Below, one piece after another: positions 10,830 through 20,298 of a stretch of DNA of 64,000 nucleotides. Within the stretch, counting starts at the first letter, position 1; the number at the start of each line of letters is the position of its first letter. Origin of the DNA: Shinisaurus crocodilurus (lineage: Eukaryota > Chordata > Lepidosauria > Squamata > Shinisauridae); assembly GCA_021292165.1 (NCBI GenBank), contig CM037876.1:212511325-212575324 (forward strand), given 5' to 3'. Under the pieces are notes generated by a model. The model saw nothing but the letters and a program-made list of their open reading frames with translations, was not told where the DNA came from and did no database searches. A program made the position numbers and the translations under genes.

Positions 10830-11163
10830 CATAATAAAAATTCTGAGGGTATTTTACTTTAACTTTGAGAGGCAGTTTATATTATACCACTTTTCTGTAA
10901 AAACCACCACGGGCATGAACAACAAATCAAAACAACAACATAAACATTAAACCCAGTGATAAAATCACCATTAAAACATTAAAAACAATAAAAATCACTA
11001 AAAATAATTGAAAAAAGCCAAGTGAAAAAGATGTATATTGATACTTTTTCTAAAAGCAGAGAGATTGGGGATCGGTCACAACTCCAAGTGGGATGCTTTC
11101 CACAATTTGGGAGGAACACAAGAGAAAGCCTTCTCACATGTGCCCATCAAGTGAGCCTCCGTG
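10830..11163 (-). mobile_element. L2-clade LINE 3' end, part 1
   Basis: An A-rich line with repeated attaaaaacaataaaa words gives way to gggatgctttccacaatttg, ggaggaacacaagagaaagc and cccatcaagtgagcctcc. This is the order of the noncoding 3' end of L2-clade LINEs in reverse. It is interrupted at 11164 by another element and resumes at 11613, where the protein-coding end appears. Confidence 0.55.
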
Positions 11164-11612
11164 AGCGATGGATGTGCGGCGGGTGCTGTAAAACCCATTC
11201 CGTCTGTGTTTTGTGGATTGTCGGGACTCGGGAGCCTTTCATTCCATCGTCTGTTCATTGATGGAATTGGATTTTGTGAAAAAGCATCTGTACACATTTG
11301 CACAAATTCAGAGTTGTGCAAATGTGCACTCCCAAAAATGCACAAATCCTCCCCCAACACAAATCCCTGAAAAATGCATATTTTCACACTTTCGCCCATG
11401 GGGGAAATACATATTTTTGGTCAGTGTTCTTTTATTTTACATATTTTTCTATGACTAAATTTGTGTAAAATGACATAAAATAATTTTTAAAAGTCTACAA
11501 GTCCACAGAATCAGCACAACTCAGGGGAAAGCCAGTCTGCTGCGGAATCTGCGGGTTGCATTCTTATAAATTCGAACTCATTTGAGTCCATTGTGGATTT
11601 CTCTGCCATCCC
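11164..11612 (+). mobile_element. TAGGGATGTATGG-type hAT-like element, copy 2
   Basis: It parallels 4378-4823 from end to end: ttccatcgtctgttcattga, cacatttgcacaaattcaga, tttcgcccatgggggaaata and ttctatgactaaatttg appear in the same order. The right end is gatttctctgccatccctag. It sits inside an L2 LINE fragment, so it inserted after that LINE. No coding capacity. Confidence 0.6.
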
Positions 11613-11934
11613 TAGCAATGGTCTCCTCAAAAGGCCTCCTCCTGTTGCAGATCTTAATGACCAGCGAAGCTCATAGCAAGGCAAATGATCCCCTAAATAG
11701 CCAAGGCCTAAGCTGATTGGGGACGTAAAGGTGAAAAACAGCACCATGAATTGAACCTGGAAAACATCTGGTCACCAGTGCAGATCTTTCCATAATAAGA
11801 ACTTGATGCCATACACCAATCAACAGCCTAGCTGTTACACCAATGAAAGCTTCCAGAAACTCTTCAAGGGTTGCCTTTGCCTTACATGAAGCACATTGCA
11901 ATCCTACATAGGATGTGACCAAGGCATAGATAAC
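11613..11934 (-). pseudogene. L2-clade LINE reverse transcriptase C-terminal remnant
   Basis: The minus strand encodes broken peptides: VTSYVGLQCASCKAKATLEEF in one frame and LRSATGGGLL in another. The line LGLGYLGDHLP...LRSATGGGLLR is typical of the C-terminal region of L2-clade LINE polyproteins (usually GPGYLRDHL...LRSA). Several frameshifts separate the pieces. The reverse transcriptase core is not present. Confidence 0.55.
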
Positions 11935-12134
11935 CAGTGGAGGCTGGTGACTCCAATGTCAGCGGGACTGCATATCTGCTCCAGATTTGACTCCAAACTT
12001 TTAAGGAGCTATCCATGGTGCCACACCTATTTTGGGGATAGGATTCAGTACCATGGATAGCTCCTTTACAGTTCAGAACAAAATTCAGAACAGATATGCA
12101 GCTCTGCTGACTCTGGAGTCACCAGTCTCCACTG
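11935..12134 (+). mobile_element. hAT-like MITE, CAGTGGAGGCTGGTGACTCC ends
   Basis: A 200-bp palindromic element begins cagtggaggctggtgactcc and ends ggagtcaccagtctccactg. The flanks tagataac (11927-11934) and tggataac (12135-12142) agree at 7 of 8 bases, the length expected of a hAT target duplication. Internal arms also pair (aaggagctatccatgg with ccatggatagctcctt). A sister copy at 29785-30004 has a perfect duplication. Confidence 0.8.
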
Positions 12135-12695
12135 TGGATAACTATTGCCACATTAGACTGACTCAGGACAACTGACAGCTGGTGCACTCCACATAATTGT
12201 GCAAATGCCCATGAAGGGTGTCTTGCCCAAAGGTGCTCAAAAAACCTGGAGCTGGCACTTGTCCTGGTCATAGCAGCAGCAGCACCCTTCCTCTGGAGCT
12301 TTCTGAAAATTGTGTCTGTATCCTCTGACTCATTGCAACTTTGTACACTGTATATTCATTGGGAGTTCAATTGCAAGGGATGCATTTGAAGCAGTGACAT
12401 GACTGCTTCACCATGTGCTGAACTGGAAGCATTTAATTCACATTTTTGGCATGCCAGTTTGGCTGTGTGAGTTGGCCCTGGTTTGTCTTGATCCCTTTTC
12501 TGTTGATGTGGCATCACATGGATTCTGTTCCAGTGGATAGCTGGCCCACATGTTGCAAGGCAGAAGGCAAGGTAAGGATAGAATTGGCTCAAAGAAACAG
12601 AAGTCAGCAAGCACCAAGTACCTGGAGCCACTTCACTGAATAACAGTTTCCCAGGTTAGCATAGTATATACTGAGAACAAAGTACAAGGTAGTGG
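12135..12695. other. Unclassified; possible further L2 remnant
   Basis: The first 200 bases after the MITE (around agctggtgcactcc and ggagctggcacttg) may continue the L2 fragment. Beyond about 12350 nothing is recognised. Confidence 0.3.
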
Positions 12696-12976
12696 CCTGG
12701 TTCACATGTACTGACAGCCCAAAGTATGGGCTGAGTATGGTTTGTTGTTGAATCATGAGTTGTTGTTGAATTCTGGGTTGCCCTTATGTGTGAACCCTGC
12801 ACAATGATTTAAATATGGGTTGCTTTCCTCGAACAACCCAGGAAGAGAACCCATGGTTTGTTGTTCAATTGTGAACTCTGGGTTGTTAGCCACAGTGCAG
12901 GGTTCACGTGTAACGACAACCCACAAGTCGACCTGTCTCAACCTATACTCTGGGTTGTCGTTACATGTAAACCAGG
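12696..12976 (+). mobile_element. 281-bp palindromic MITE with GGGTTGT subterminal repeats
   Basis: Ends are cctggttcacatgta and tacatgtaaaccagg. The next lines also pair: acagcccaaagtatggg against the reverse of the line caacctatactctgggttgt. Copies of gggttg and its complement recur about nine times between the ends, and a second internal copy of the terminal motif, ggttcacgtgtaacgacaac, lies at 12900. Subterminal repeats of this kind are common transposase binding sites in hAT elements. I could not fix the target duplication. Confidence 0.6.
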
Positions 12977-13190
12977 TCTGTGTGTTCAGGACCAGGGACA
13001 GCTCCAAGTTAGCACAGACATATGAGGTGGAATGCTCCAGGCAGCTGCCTTAGCATTTCAGCTGAAGGCTGAAAGGAATGTTCAAGGCCACCACTCTTGC
13101 TTAGAGCATTGCACTATGACACTGTTGAGTTGTCCTTAGTGGTGTCCTCTGTCATGACAGAGAGGGTATGACAAGTGGGCAGCAAGTGGC
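12977..13190. other. Unclassified, no gene seen
   Basis: Short interval without recognisable structure. Confidence 0.35.
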
Positions 13191-13835
13191 CATGGGAGGT
13201 TGATGTGTTGATATTTAAAAAAAAAATGTAGGAGAAACCAAAACTGACATATTAATCCATCCAGGTCTAGGACTTTGAGTGCTTTGCTCTGAAAAATCTG
13301 GGATGAATTCCTGTGTATTCAACCACATTAATGCTGAATTAGGTTTGCCACCTCTTTTTTCTAACAGGCTCCTCATCCTTAAGAGTTATGTGGCAAGCAT
13401 ATATTTCATAGTCCTCTCCATACTTGAAATAGCTGTACCTAATACCTATTGAATTTGGCTGGTGCAGATGGGTAAGAATTTCTTATCAGTTCATGTTTTA
13501 TAAGAATTTAACAAAATTTGCAGTTCTTCATATTCAGGAGAGAAAAAACTACATTAAAAAAAAAAGTGAATGTGTGAGAAAGTGAAACTGATGGATTCAC
13601 CCATCCCTAGACTGTTGATGCAAAAGGTGGCTCAGACGCTCCACTAGTGAAGTTTGAATTTCTGATCTCGGGTCCAGAGTCTAAAAATGTGGTCTTTCTC
13701 AAGGGAGAAAGGTTGTCTCCCCTTGGGCTGTGTTTCAGACGAGCTCAGAGACTGTGGGACTTGTACACAGCAGTCATTCTTCAAGATGTCCAATGGCTGG
13801 GTTACAACACAACTGGTCACAGTGTTACATCTGCT
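13191..13835 (+). mobile_element. Composite MITE-spacer-MITE repeat with downstream spacer
   Basis: A truncated MITE (13205-13257, ending catattaatccatcc) is followed by spacer 1 (13258-13470), a full MITE (13471-13617, ending gattcacccatccctag) and spacer 2 (13618-13835). Spacer 2 has ctgatctcgggtccagagtc and tctccccttgggctgtgttt. The same two spacers in the same order occur at 39380-39905. This repeated order across loci argues that the unit is, or derives from, one larger transposon. Frames of 72-94 codons here follow the repeat and are not genes. Confidence 0.6.
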
Positions 13836-13842
13836 GCCCACA

Positions 13843-13890
13843 TTAATATGTGTGTGTGTGTGTGCGCGCACACGTGCGCACATGCGCATG
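13843..13890 (+). repeat. Alternating purine-pyrimidine tract (GT/GC)
   Basis: About 40 bases of nearly perfect alternation: atgtgtgtgtgtgtgtgcg, then cgcacacgtgcgcacatgcg. Such tracts can adopt Z-DNA. Confidence 0.9.
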
Positions 13891-13944
13891 CGTGTATATC
13901 TGTAGCCTTGGGATAAGGTGGGCAACAAATGAAAGTGTTCTTTA

Positions 13945-14255
13945 GTTTGGCCAGACTATTGCAATTCTATGGTGTGACCACACTTGGAATACTGTGTACA
14001 GTTCTGATCACTGCACTTCAAAAAGGATATTTTAGAGCTTGAAAGGGTGCAGAAAACGTCAACCAAAATGCTCATTAGGCTAGAGCAACTCCCCTATGAG
14101 GAGCAGTTACAATGTTTAGCTTAGCTAAACAGTTACAAGGCTTTTTAGCTTAGAAAACGGGTGAGAAAGGGGGAATGTTTTTCTCCTCTGTCATAACACT
14201 CAAACCCAATGAAGCTGAATGGTAGGAGATTCAGGACGGACAACAGGAATTACGC
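13945..14255 (+). pseudogene. CR1 LINE reverse transcriptase C-terminus, broken
   Basis: Translation gives PHLEYCVQF, a stop, then LHFKKDILELERVQ and LIRLEQLPYEEQLQ. This is the C-terminal motif RPHLEYCVQFWxPHxKKD...LERVQRRxTxMIxGLExLxYEERL of CR1 reverse transcriptases. Stops and frameshifts abolish coding. It is split by the element at 14256-14649, and its 3' untranslated end follows at 14650. Confidence 0.75.
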
Positions 14256-14649
14256 TAGGGATGTGTGCGGAGCTCAATTGGTGGGTGGAAGTCTGGCGAA
14301 CTCGCTGGGTCCAACCCACCGAGCTCTGCTTGCCCTACCTGCTTCCCTGGCTCGACTCATGTTCCCGCGAGCAGAGCCAAGGAAGCAACTTCCGGGTTCC
14401 CGACACTACATTTTTTTACGTAGAAAATGGCGTAACATGCGTGAAGAATGGCTGTGATTTGCGCAAGTTACGCAAATCGTGGCCGTTTTTAACGTACCTT
14501 ACACCATTTTCTACGTTAAAAATGTAGCGCCGGGAACCCAGAAGTCCGGCGAGTGCCTCGGCTGGCACTTGCTTTCAGCCCAGCAGGTGCAGTAGCAGCA
14601 CTTGCCAAGCACCCAGAGAGTCGTGTGGTGGGTAGATCACCCACCCCTA
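14256..14649 (+). mobile_element. CpG-rich palindromic (foldback) element, copy 2
   Basis: Ends are tagggatgtgtgcggagctc and gatcacccacccctac. The core at 14388-14545 is a long hairpin: acttccgggttcccgacact pairs with the arm ending gccgggaacccagaagt, and tttttacgtagaaaatgg pairs with ccattttctacgttaaaa. The loop lies around gcgcaagttacgcaa. It has about 25 CpGs, far above the flanks. It interrupts a CR1 copy, so it is younger than that copy. No clear 8-bp duplication remains. Confidence 0.7.
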
Positions 14650-14996
14650 CTTCACACAGTGCATAGTTCAAGTATGGAATTTACTCTGCCACAAGATGTA
14701 TGATGGTCACTAACTTGGGCATCTTTAACAGGGGTTAGAAAAATTCATGGAGGAGAAGGCTATCAGTGGCTGCTAGTCATTATTATAGCTATATATTATC
14801 TCCAGGCTCCAGCAGTATCAGAGGTCTCTGTATACCAGTTGCTGGGAACAGGAGCAGGAGGGGGGCTGTTGCACTCAGGTCTGTCTCATGGGCGTCCCAT
14901 CGGCATCTGGTCAGCCAGTGTGTGAACAGAATGCTGTGCTAGATAGGTCTTTGGTTTGGTCCACCATGGCTCTTCTTATGTTCTTAAGTAATGCTC
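14650..14996 (+). mobile_element. CR1 LINE 3' untranslated end
   Basis: The order caagatgtatgatggtcact, aaaattcatggaggagaagg, ataccagttgctgggaacag, gaatgctgtgctagatag and ggctcttcttatgttctta is the characteristic 3' end of CR1-type LINEs in lizards. It continues the coding remnant at 13945-14255 across the inserted foldback element. Confidence 0.7.
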
Positions 14997-15876
14997 CCCT
15001 CCCAGTCTCATTCCTTCCTGCTATTTCCAATTAGTTATTCTAATCTTCTCAAATTCTTGACCTGAACAGCTGTTTACGGTATATTAGGGATGTGTTGGTA
15101 GGACCGAGGCTATACAAATGTGTAACGGTCACCATTATGATAGTTTCAAATGCCTTGGCAAGGAATTAACATTTCCAAAGTATTCCCTGTAATAAGCATC
15201 CAAGGAGTGAAATTATGCCAAGTGTTCCTCTGTGTAGTCTGGGGAATACAGGAAGTAGCCTCATAATGTTATCTAGTTGCAAGGCAAAATTGTCAAGATT
15301 AACACAGCAGTCACTGTGAGCTCATTATCATTATCATTATCATTTCCACAGCTTCGACAGTTTGTCCAAGCCAGTAAGTACTTCAGAAACCCTACAAAAT
15401 GATGTGATGTGTGTGATAGGATGCAGGAAACTCAGCTCAAAAAGAAGCTGTATGCTTTGAATAAGGATGATGTTTACTTTTAAAAAGACAGGCCCAGCAA
15501 GAAGAAATTAAAGTTTAAAAACTCTTTGGGAAGGTGGATTCTTGACAAGCCTGTCTAGCAAAAACCAGCACAGAGGATAGAGAGGCTAAAATAGTCCCTG
15601 CCATTCCTCCCACCCTGAAACGCTCTTCCTGGCTTAGGGTGGGCAGGTCTGAGCTCCTTGGTGGATTGCACTCTTAGGGCCTAAATCTTGCTCATGATAT
15701 TTACACAGTCTTCCACCAGGAGCGAAAAAAAATTTCCCACCTCTTCTGGAGCGGGGCAGGTAAAAATAAAACATTAGCCACAACTCCCATTAATTTTTCA
15801 TTGCATATGCATTTCTCTCCTGACAGAAGAATCTAGGAAATCCCCAGGTCCATTGATGGATCCAGATGCAGCCAAT
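14997..15876. other. Unclassified, no gene seen
   Basis: Apparently unique. A TTA-like microsatellite patch lies near 15327-15345, and the line gccattcctcccaccctg near 15600 recurs at 32040 and may mark an old unclassified repeat. Confidence 0.4.
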
Positions 15877-16123
15877 ATTTATTTATTTATTTATTTATTA
15901 TATTTATACCCCACCTTTTTTCCTGCAAGGAACCCAAGGCGGCTTACATAGTCTTCCTCCTCCTCTCCATTTTATCCTCACAACTACACTGTGAGGTAGG
16001 TTAGGCTGAGAGTCAGTGATTGGCCCAAAGTCACCCAGTGAGTTTCATGGCCTAGCGGGGACTAGAACCTGGATCTCCCGAGTCCTAGTCCAACACTCTA
16101 ACCACTATGCCACACTGGCTCTC
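15877..16123 (-). mobile_element. Sauria-type tRNA-derived SINE, near full length
   Basis: On the minus strand it starts gagagccagtgtggcatag, with box A region tggttagagtgttggact and box B ggttctagtcccc, then the conserved ctcagcctaacctacctcac and a tail ataaatataataaataaata. Short repeats aatatt on both sides (15875-15880 and 16125-16131) may be the target duplication. Known role: Pol III transcript moved by a LINE with a matching tail. Confidence 0.85.
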
Positions 16124-17247
16124 AAATATTGCCATCAAACACCTCTTTTGCAGTGAGCACTGCAGCAATCCTAAGATATTTCACTTCAAGGCTCAGTGCC
16201 AGAGGTAAATTACAACAGTGAGTAGCAACCTGAAGTATGCAGGAGGTTATTTTTTTTATTAGAAGATTACCAGAGGAGGAACAGAGTATGATGAGTCATA
16301 TTTAGATTTAGTTAACTCACATATTATAGGAGATACAAACAATTTCAATGAATATGGAGCTCAGCAGAGGCGGTGCACTCACAGCTCAAGCGAAAAGGTT
16401 ACGTGATGACTGCATGGAGATCATTCAGAGCTGACAACCACAGGCAACAGCAAGGAAAGGAAAGGAAATGGCACCACCATCTAGACAAATATCACTCCTC
16501 TTGTTAGCAAACTGACTTCAATGGAACGATTGCACGAGACACTCTCAGTCAGATGGATACATCAAGTATTGCTCTTTACAGCAAAAGTCGGATGACGACT
16601 CAGCTTTAATGGCTGAAACAAACCACAGGGCCCCTGTGACTGCCACCCTGTTCTGGGGAGGAGGATTTGCTATGGAGATGTGAAGGAAACATCCACACAA
16701 AACCAGTGAGAGAAACACATCCACACAAAACCAGTGAGAGAAACAAACTGTAGGTCTAAGCAACACATTATAATAAGTGTAGCGGAGTACTAGTTCAGGG
16801 TTCCATGGGAGGCAGAAAAGTAGTTTGTGAAAATTGTGCTACTCAAGTAGTTCCCTTCATACTTTGGAATTTAAGTGGTTCAAAATATTGAAGAAATAAT
16901 ACAAAAACCCATGAAAGTGCCACTTATATTCAAAATATATGATTTTGATTTGGGTTATGGCTAGCTCACTGGACACAGTGACGTGCCTCTGTTTTTGTCT
17001 CTTGCACTTGTTCCTCCCCCCACCCCCGGAAGACACTGTCCTAGAGTGTTTGATTGGGCCAAGAGATGGGCTGGGCAAACTGGTCAATGGGACTGCTTGC
17101 TTATTCAAGCAAATTGATCATAACTGGAGCCCCATTCTTCATTGGTGTGAAAAAGAATCTACCTACAAAGACAGATATAGGAATGGCTCATCTTTAAAAC
17201 TTAATATATCAGCCCAACGTTTGGTGACACATTGCATTTGACTAATA
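16124..17247. other. Mostly unique DNA with a 28-bp tandem duplication
   Basis: No gene is recognised. A perfect two-copy tandem repeat of 28 bp lies at 16689-16744. The reading frames of 73-100 codons across this stretch show no domain. Confidence 0.45.
16689..16744 (+). repeat. Two-copy 28-bp tandem repeat
   Basis: The unit starts acatccacacaaaaccagtg and ends agagaaac. The two copies (16689-16716 and 16717-16744) are identical, so the duplication is young. Confidence 0.95.
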
Positions 17248-17274
17248 AGCACCAGCGTGGTCCAAGGCATCATG
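17248..17274 (+). mobile_element. 5' start of an old tRNA-type SINE, split
   Basis: gcaccagcgtggtccaagg looks like the gagccagtgtggtatagtgg start of the SINE family. The element seems to resume at 18297 beyond a nested insertion. Confidence 0.35.
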
Positions 17275-17378
17275 CAGGGGTGTAAACCTGTGGCCCTTCA
17301 GATGTTGTTGGACATCAACTTCCATCATCCCCAGCCAACATGGCCAATGGTCAGGGATTGTGGGAGTTGTAGTCCAGC
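17275..17378 (+). mobile_element. CAGGGGTG hAT-like MITE, left half
   Basis: Begins caggggtgtaaacctgtggc and continues atgttgttggacatcaactt, cccagccaacatggccaatg and gggagttgtagtccagc. It is cut at 17378 by the 877-bp hAT-like element. The right half resumes at 18256 with a duplicated agtccagc. Confidence 0.75.
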
Positions 17379-17573
17379 CAGGACCGGTGCAGGGCAGTTT
17401 GGCGCCCTAGGCTAAATTATATTTAGCGCCCCCCCTTGTGCCGTGGGGGGGGCTCCGGAAAGCAGCCCTGCTCTGCAACCTCCCACCCCCCCCGCCCGCT
17501 GCCGCCGCTGCCGCCGCACGCTGCCGCCCCCCCACCTACCTTCCCAGTCCGACGCCTCATCCGAAAAGGGACC

Positions 17574-17664
17574 CCCGCGCTCTGTTTTTGGCCGGGGGAA
17601 ACCAGAGCAACAGGGCTGTTTAAGCCCTGTTGCCCTGGTTCTTCCCGCCAAAACAGAGCGCGGG
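17574..17664. repeat. 91-bp hairpin in the GC-rich hAT-like element
   Basis: The left arm cccgcgctctgtttttggc pairs with gccaaaacagagcgcggg, and ccagagcaacagggct pairs with agccctgttgccctgg around a gtttaa centre. A related half-arm, accagggcaacagggctta, occurs at 20532 in a different element. Confidence 0.9.
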
Positions 17665-17774
17665 CGGGGCTCCGGAAACAGCACGGAGAAGGTAAGTGTC
17701 GGGGGGGAGGCGGCGCGGAGGAGAGGCGAGGCGAGGTGGGGGGAGGTGGCGCGGGGGGGAGGCGGCGCGGGGGG

Positions 17775-18070
17775 GAGGCGGCGCAGAGGCGAAGCGAGGC
17801 AAGGTAGGAGGGAGGTGGCACGGGGGGGGAGGCGGCGCAGAGGCGAAGCGAGGCAAGGTAGGAGGGAGGTGGCACGGGGGGGAGGCGGCGCAGAGGCGAA
17901 GCGAGGCAAGGTAGGAGGGAGGCGGCGCGGGGGAGGGAGGCGGCGCGGGGGGGGAGGCGGCGCAGAGGCGAAGCGAGGCGAGGCGAGGTGGGGGAGGCGG
18001 CGCGGGGGGGAGGCGGCGCAGAGGCAAAGCGAGGCGAGGTGGGAGGCGGCGCGGAGGCGAGGCAAGGTAG
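17775..18070. repeat. 53-54-bp G-rich minisatellite
   Basis: Three near-identical units start at 17775, 17829 and 17882, each opening gaggcggcgcagaggcgaag and continuing cgaggcaaggtaggagggag. Shorter variant units follow to about 18070. The strand is purine-rich with many runs of 4-8 G, so G-quadruplexes are plausible. It lies wholly within the hAT-like element. Confidence 0.9.
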
Positions 18071-18255
18071 GGGGGAGGCGCCCAGGCTCGGCCCCACCAC
18101 TACTCCAGGCGCACTTACCTGGATTTCTCGGAGAGGAGGGCGGGCGGGCAGGGCAGGAGCGCGCCGGCAGCGAAGAGGAGCGCAGCGTTCTGCGCCCTCT
18201 TCCGCTACGCGCCCTAGGCAACCGCCTAGTTGGCCTAGCGGTAGCGCCAGCCCTG

Positions 18256-18296
18256 AGTCCAGCAATATCAGGAGGGCCACAGGTTGCCCAGCCTTG
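18256..18296 (+). mobile_element. CAGGGGTG hAT-like MITE, right half
   Basis: Starts with the duplicated agtccagc and runs through aggagggccacaggttgccc to agccttg, the inverted repeat of the start at 17275. Confidence 0.7.
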
Positions 18297-18430
18297 GCAC
18301 AGTACATTGCATCTGACTCGAGGAGAACAAATTTCAAGCCCCGTATCTCCCACTGACTCATTGTATAGCCTTTGGCAAGTTGCTCTCAGCCAGCTGCAAT
18401 CCGTCATCTGTAAAACTAGAAGAATAGTGA
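18297..18430 (+). mobile_element. MIR-like/old tRNA SINE body
   Basis: Lines gactcattgtatagcctttg, gcaagttgctctcagc and catctgtaaaactagaag resemble the CORE and 3' part of MIR-type SINEs (ctttgggcaagtcact; catctgtaaaatgggg). It appears to be the outermost of three nested layers at this locus. Confidence 0.45.
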
Positions 18431-18727
18431 CTGAAGCCTGGTTTGCTCATGCAGGTACATTGCAGGTATTGTACACGTCATGACTGGCACTGAAATCACT
18501 CTACTGAAAAGCATTGCGGTTGAGGGGATGTGAGGAACCATGAAAGTTCTTTTGGTGGCGTTGTTATCTGTAGCGGGCCATTCACACATTCACGTCAGCA
18601 GCTGAGTTGCATTCATGAAGTGAGAAAAAAATACATGCATAAACCAGCCCGGAGTCAGGTTAACTGTAATTATGATTGTAGGACTCTGCCAATAAAAACA
18701 ATATTATGAAAGAGATAAATAATAGTA
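18431..18727. other. Unclassified, no gene seen
   Basis: Nothing recognisable before the mariner-type MITE. Confidence 0.4.
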
Positions 18728-18961
18728 CAGTAATACCTTGGATTGAGAGCGTTTTGCAAGACAAGCAAATTTTTAAATATTTATTTATTTATTTTTTACT
18801 TGATATACAAGCAATGTTTTGCAATACAAGTACTGTAGTACGGCTTAAATTAAAAATCTCTGTACAAATTTTTTTGGGGGGATTTCGTTTTGATATAAGA
18901 GTGTTTTGGATTACAAGCACGTTTCCGGAACGAATTATGCTCTCAATCCAAGGCATGACTG
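18728..18961 (+). mobile_element. Tc1/mariner (pogo-like) MITE, TA duplication
   Basis: Ends cagtaataccttggattgag and ctcaatccaaggcatgactg are inverted repeats that differ at two of about 20 bases and are flanked by TA on both sides (18726-18727, 18962-18963). The inner lines also pair: ttgatatacaagcaatgttttgc-type against ttttggattacaagcac-type. Length 234 bp, no transposase. A frame of 88 codons over it is chance. Confidence 0.85.
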
Positions 18962-19819
18962 TACATGTTTGAAAGCAATCTGGAGTTAAGACTGTATCTG
19001 AAAAGGATATTTATTTAATAATACTATGTACTGAATCTGGTTTTATGATGATGATTGTTTATGTTCAGAAACAATTCATTTTAATCTGAGATTGAAATCA
19101 CATTGTATCTATAAGGAATAAGGGTCCAGGCTTTGGAGCCTTATCTCAATAGAAACGAAGTGGGATACTTTGCAAATGGTATGTCAGCAGCACAGGACAA
19201 AAATACCTCTGGGTGAGCTTCTGTTCATCAAGTAAGCAACATATTAGTCCATCTGAAATAACTGATAGAAAAAACAGTGGTCATCCATTCCTGGTGCATG
19301 TATTTGACAGACACCGTTAGAAGTGGTCCAGTTTGCATTCTGCATTTGTTCTACCCATTTAGATAATAGATTTCCATAATTCTATCACATTCCTGAGGGG
19401 TGAGAGCAAACATTAAAAAAAAAAAAAAAAAAGGATCAAACCAGTTACTTTATCCTAGAGGAATGAAAACATCTAAAGCTATCCTGTTACAATGATGGAT
19501 GAATACCACATTATCAGTGAGCTTGGGTCATTTTGCATCTTTTTTATTCCCTGTGACTTCCTTTTAAAATCATTTTTAAAGCTATGATTTGTCTGTCTTA
19601 ATTATCTCATTTCATTACATCGGGGAGGAGAGAACTGATCTCATTATCTGGTTATATATGCTGCCATATCACATAATTGATGGCCCACCAGTAACATCTA
19701 ACTTTTCTTATAGCATGGAAGATGTGAATGGGAAAACATGAGGGAAGTGGGAAATGTATGGATTCTTGTTATCCTGTGAAAATGGCAGAACCTTGGTTTC
19801 ACTGGTTTCCCCCCTAGGA
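18962..19819. other. Mostly unique DNA, no gene seen
   Basis: AT-rich sequence with a poly(A) run at 19413-19432 that could be a retroposon tail, although no body was recognised upstream. Confidence 0.4.
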
Positions 19820-19821
19820 TT

Positions 19822-20297
19822 TAGTAGGGATTGGGGAGAAATTCATTCAATTCATACTTGAATGTGAATTTACCTAATTTTGCACTTTCAAACCAATATG
19901 CAAACCAGAATGCAGTCATCCTTTGAAATTTGTACTCCTCAGAATTTTGCTATGGAATTCTCTAATAAACAAAATGCATACAAAAATGCATCTATAAGGG
20001 GAAAGCACACACAAAAATGTGCATATTAGTGAAAATAATATTTAAAACGCATTATATTCAAAAAATGGCTTGCAAAAGATGTGTATATTAGGCAAAATTG
20101 TTAACAGAAGTGCATCTTTTAGGAGATATGTGCCCCAAAATGGATAGGAATTGTCATGTGAACTTTTTTAAAAAAATCTCAACATTTGGGACAAACCAAA
20201 CTTCCGATTGGAAAAATTCTCAAAATCCAGGAGAAACCAAATTTATGACTGGAAAAACAAGGAACTGAGAGAAGCTGATGGGCTCACCCATCCCTAA
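19822..20297 (+). mobile_element. 470-bp hAT-like nonautonomous element, copy 1
   Basis: It starts tagggattggggagaaattc and ends gggctcacccatcccta. The order gcactttcaaaccaatatgc, aaaatgcatacaaaaatgca, tgtgtatattaggcaaaa and ggaactgagagaagctgatg is shared with 43171-43629. The right end abuts the next element's tagggatg start. Confidence 0.6.
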
Positions 20298-20298
20298 T

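Larger units (their letters stand above)
17379..18255 (+). mobile_element. 877-bp GC-rich nonautonomous hAT-like element
   Basis: A perfect 8-bp duplication, agtccagc, flanks it (17371-17378 and 18256-18263). The ends caggaccggtgcagggc and gcggtagcgccagccctg form imperfect inverted repeats of CAGGGCYGGCGC type. Subterminal lines ggcgccctaggc and cgccctaggcaaccgcctag also pair, as in a widespread hAT group. Inside are a 91-bp hairpin (17574-17664), a 53-54-bp minisatellite (17775-18070) and 5' splice-site-like strings (agaaggtaagtg at 17688 on plus; aggtaagtgc at about 18110 on minus). The open frames of 312-346 codons through it arise because the repeat has few stops. Their Arg-Gly and Pro-Ala repeats carry no transposase motif. 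Confidence 0.85.

Noticed and set aside
14256..14649. CpG island promoter of a host gene
   Set aside because: The CpG-rich block is bounded by transposon ends and interrupts a CR1 copy; sister copies are scattered.
17228..18319. acattgcatttgact and acattgcatctgact as a 15-bp target duplication
   Set aside because: The two occurrences lie unequal distances from the element borders, and the inner borders already have their own 8-bp duplication.
17443..18483. Open frames of 312-346 codons on both strands
   Set aside because: They run through the G-rich minisatellite, where stop codons are rare; the products are Arg-Gly or Pro-Ala repeats without any domain, and the frames cross element borders.
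18706..18972. 88-codon frame
   Set aside because: Coincides with the mariner-type MITE, which is nonautonomous and too short for a transposase.
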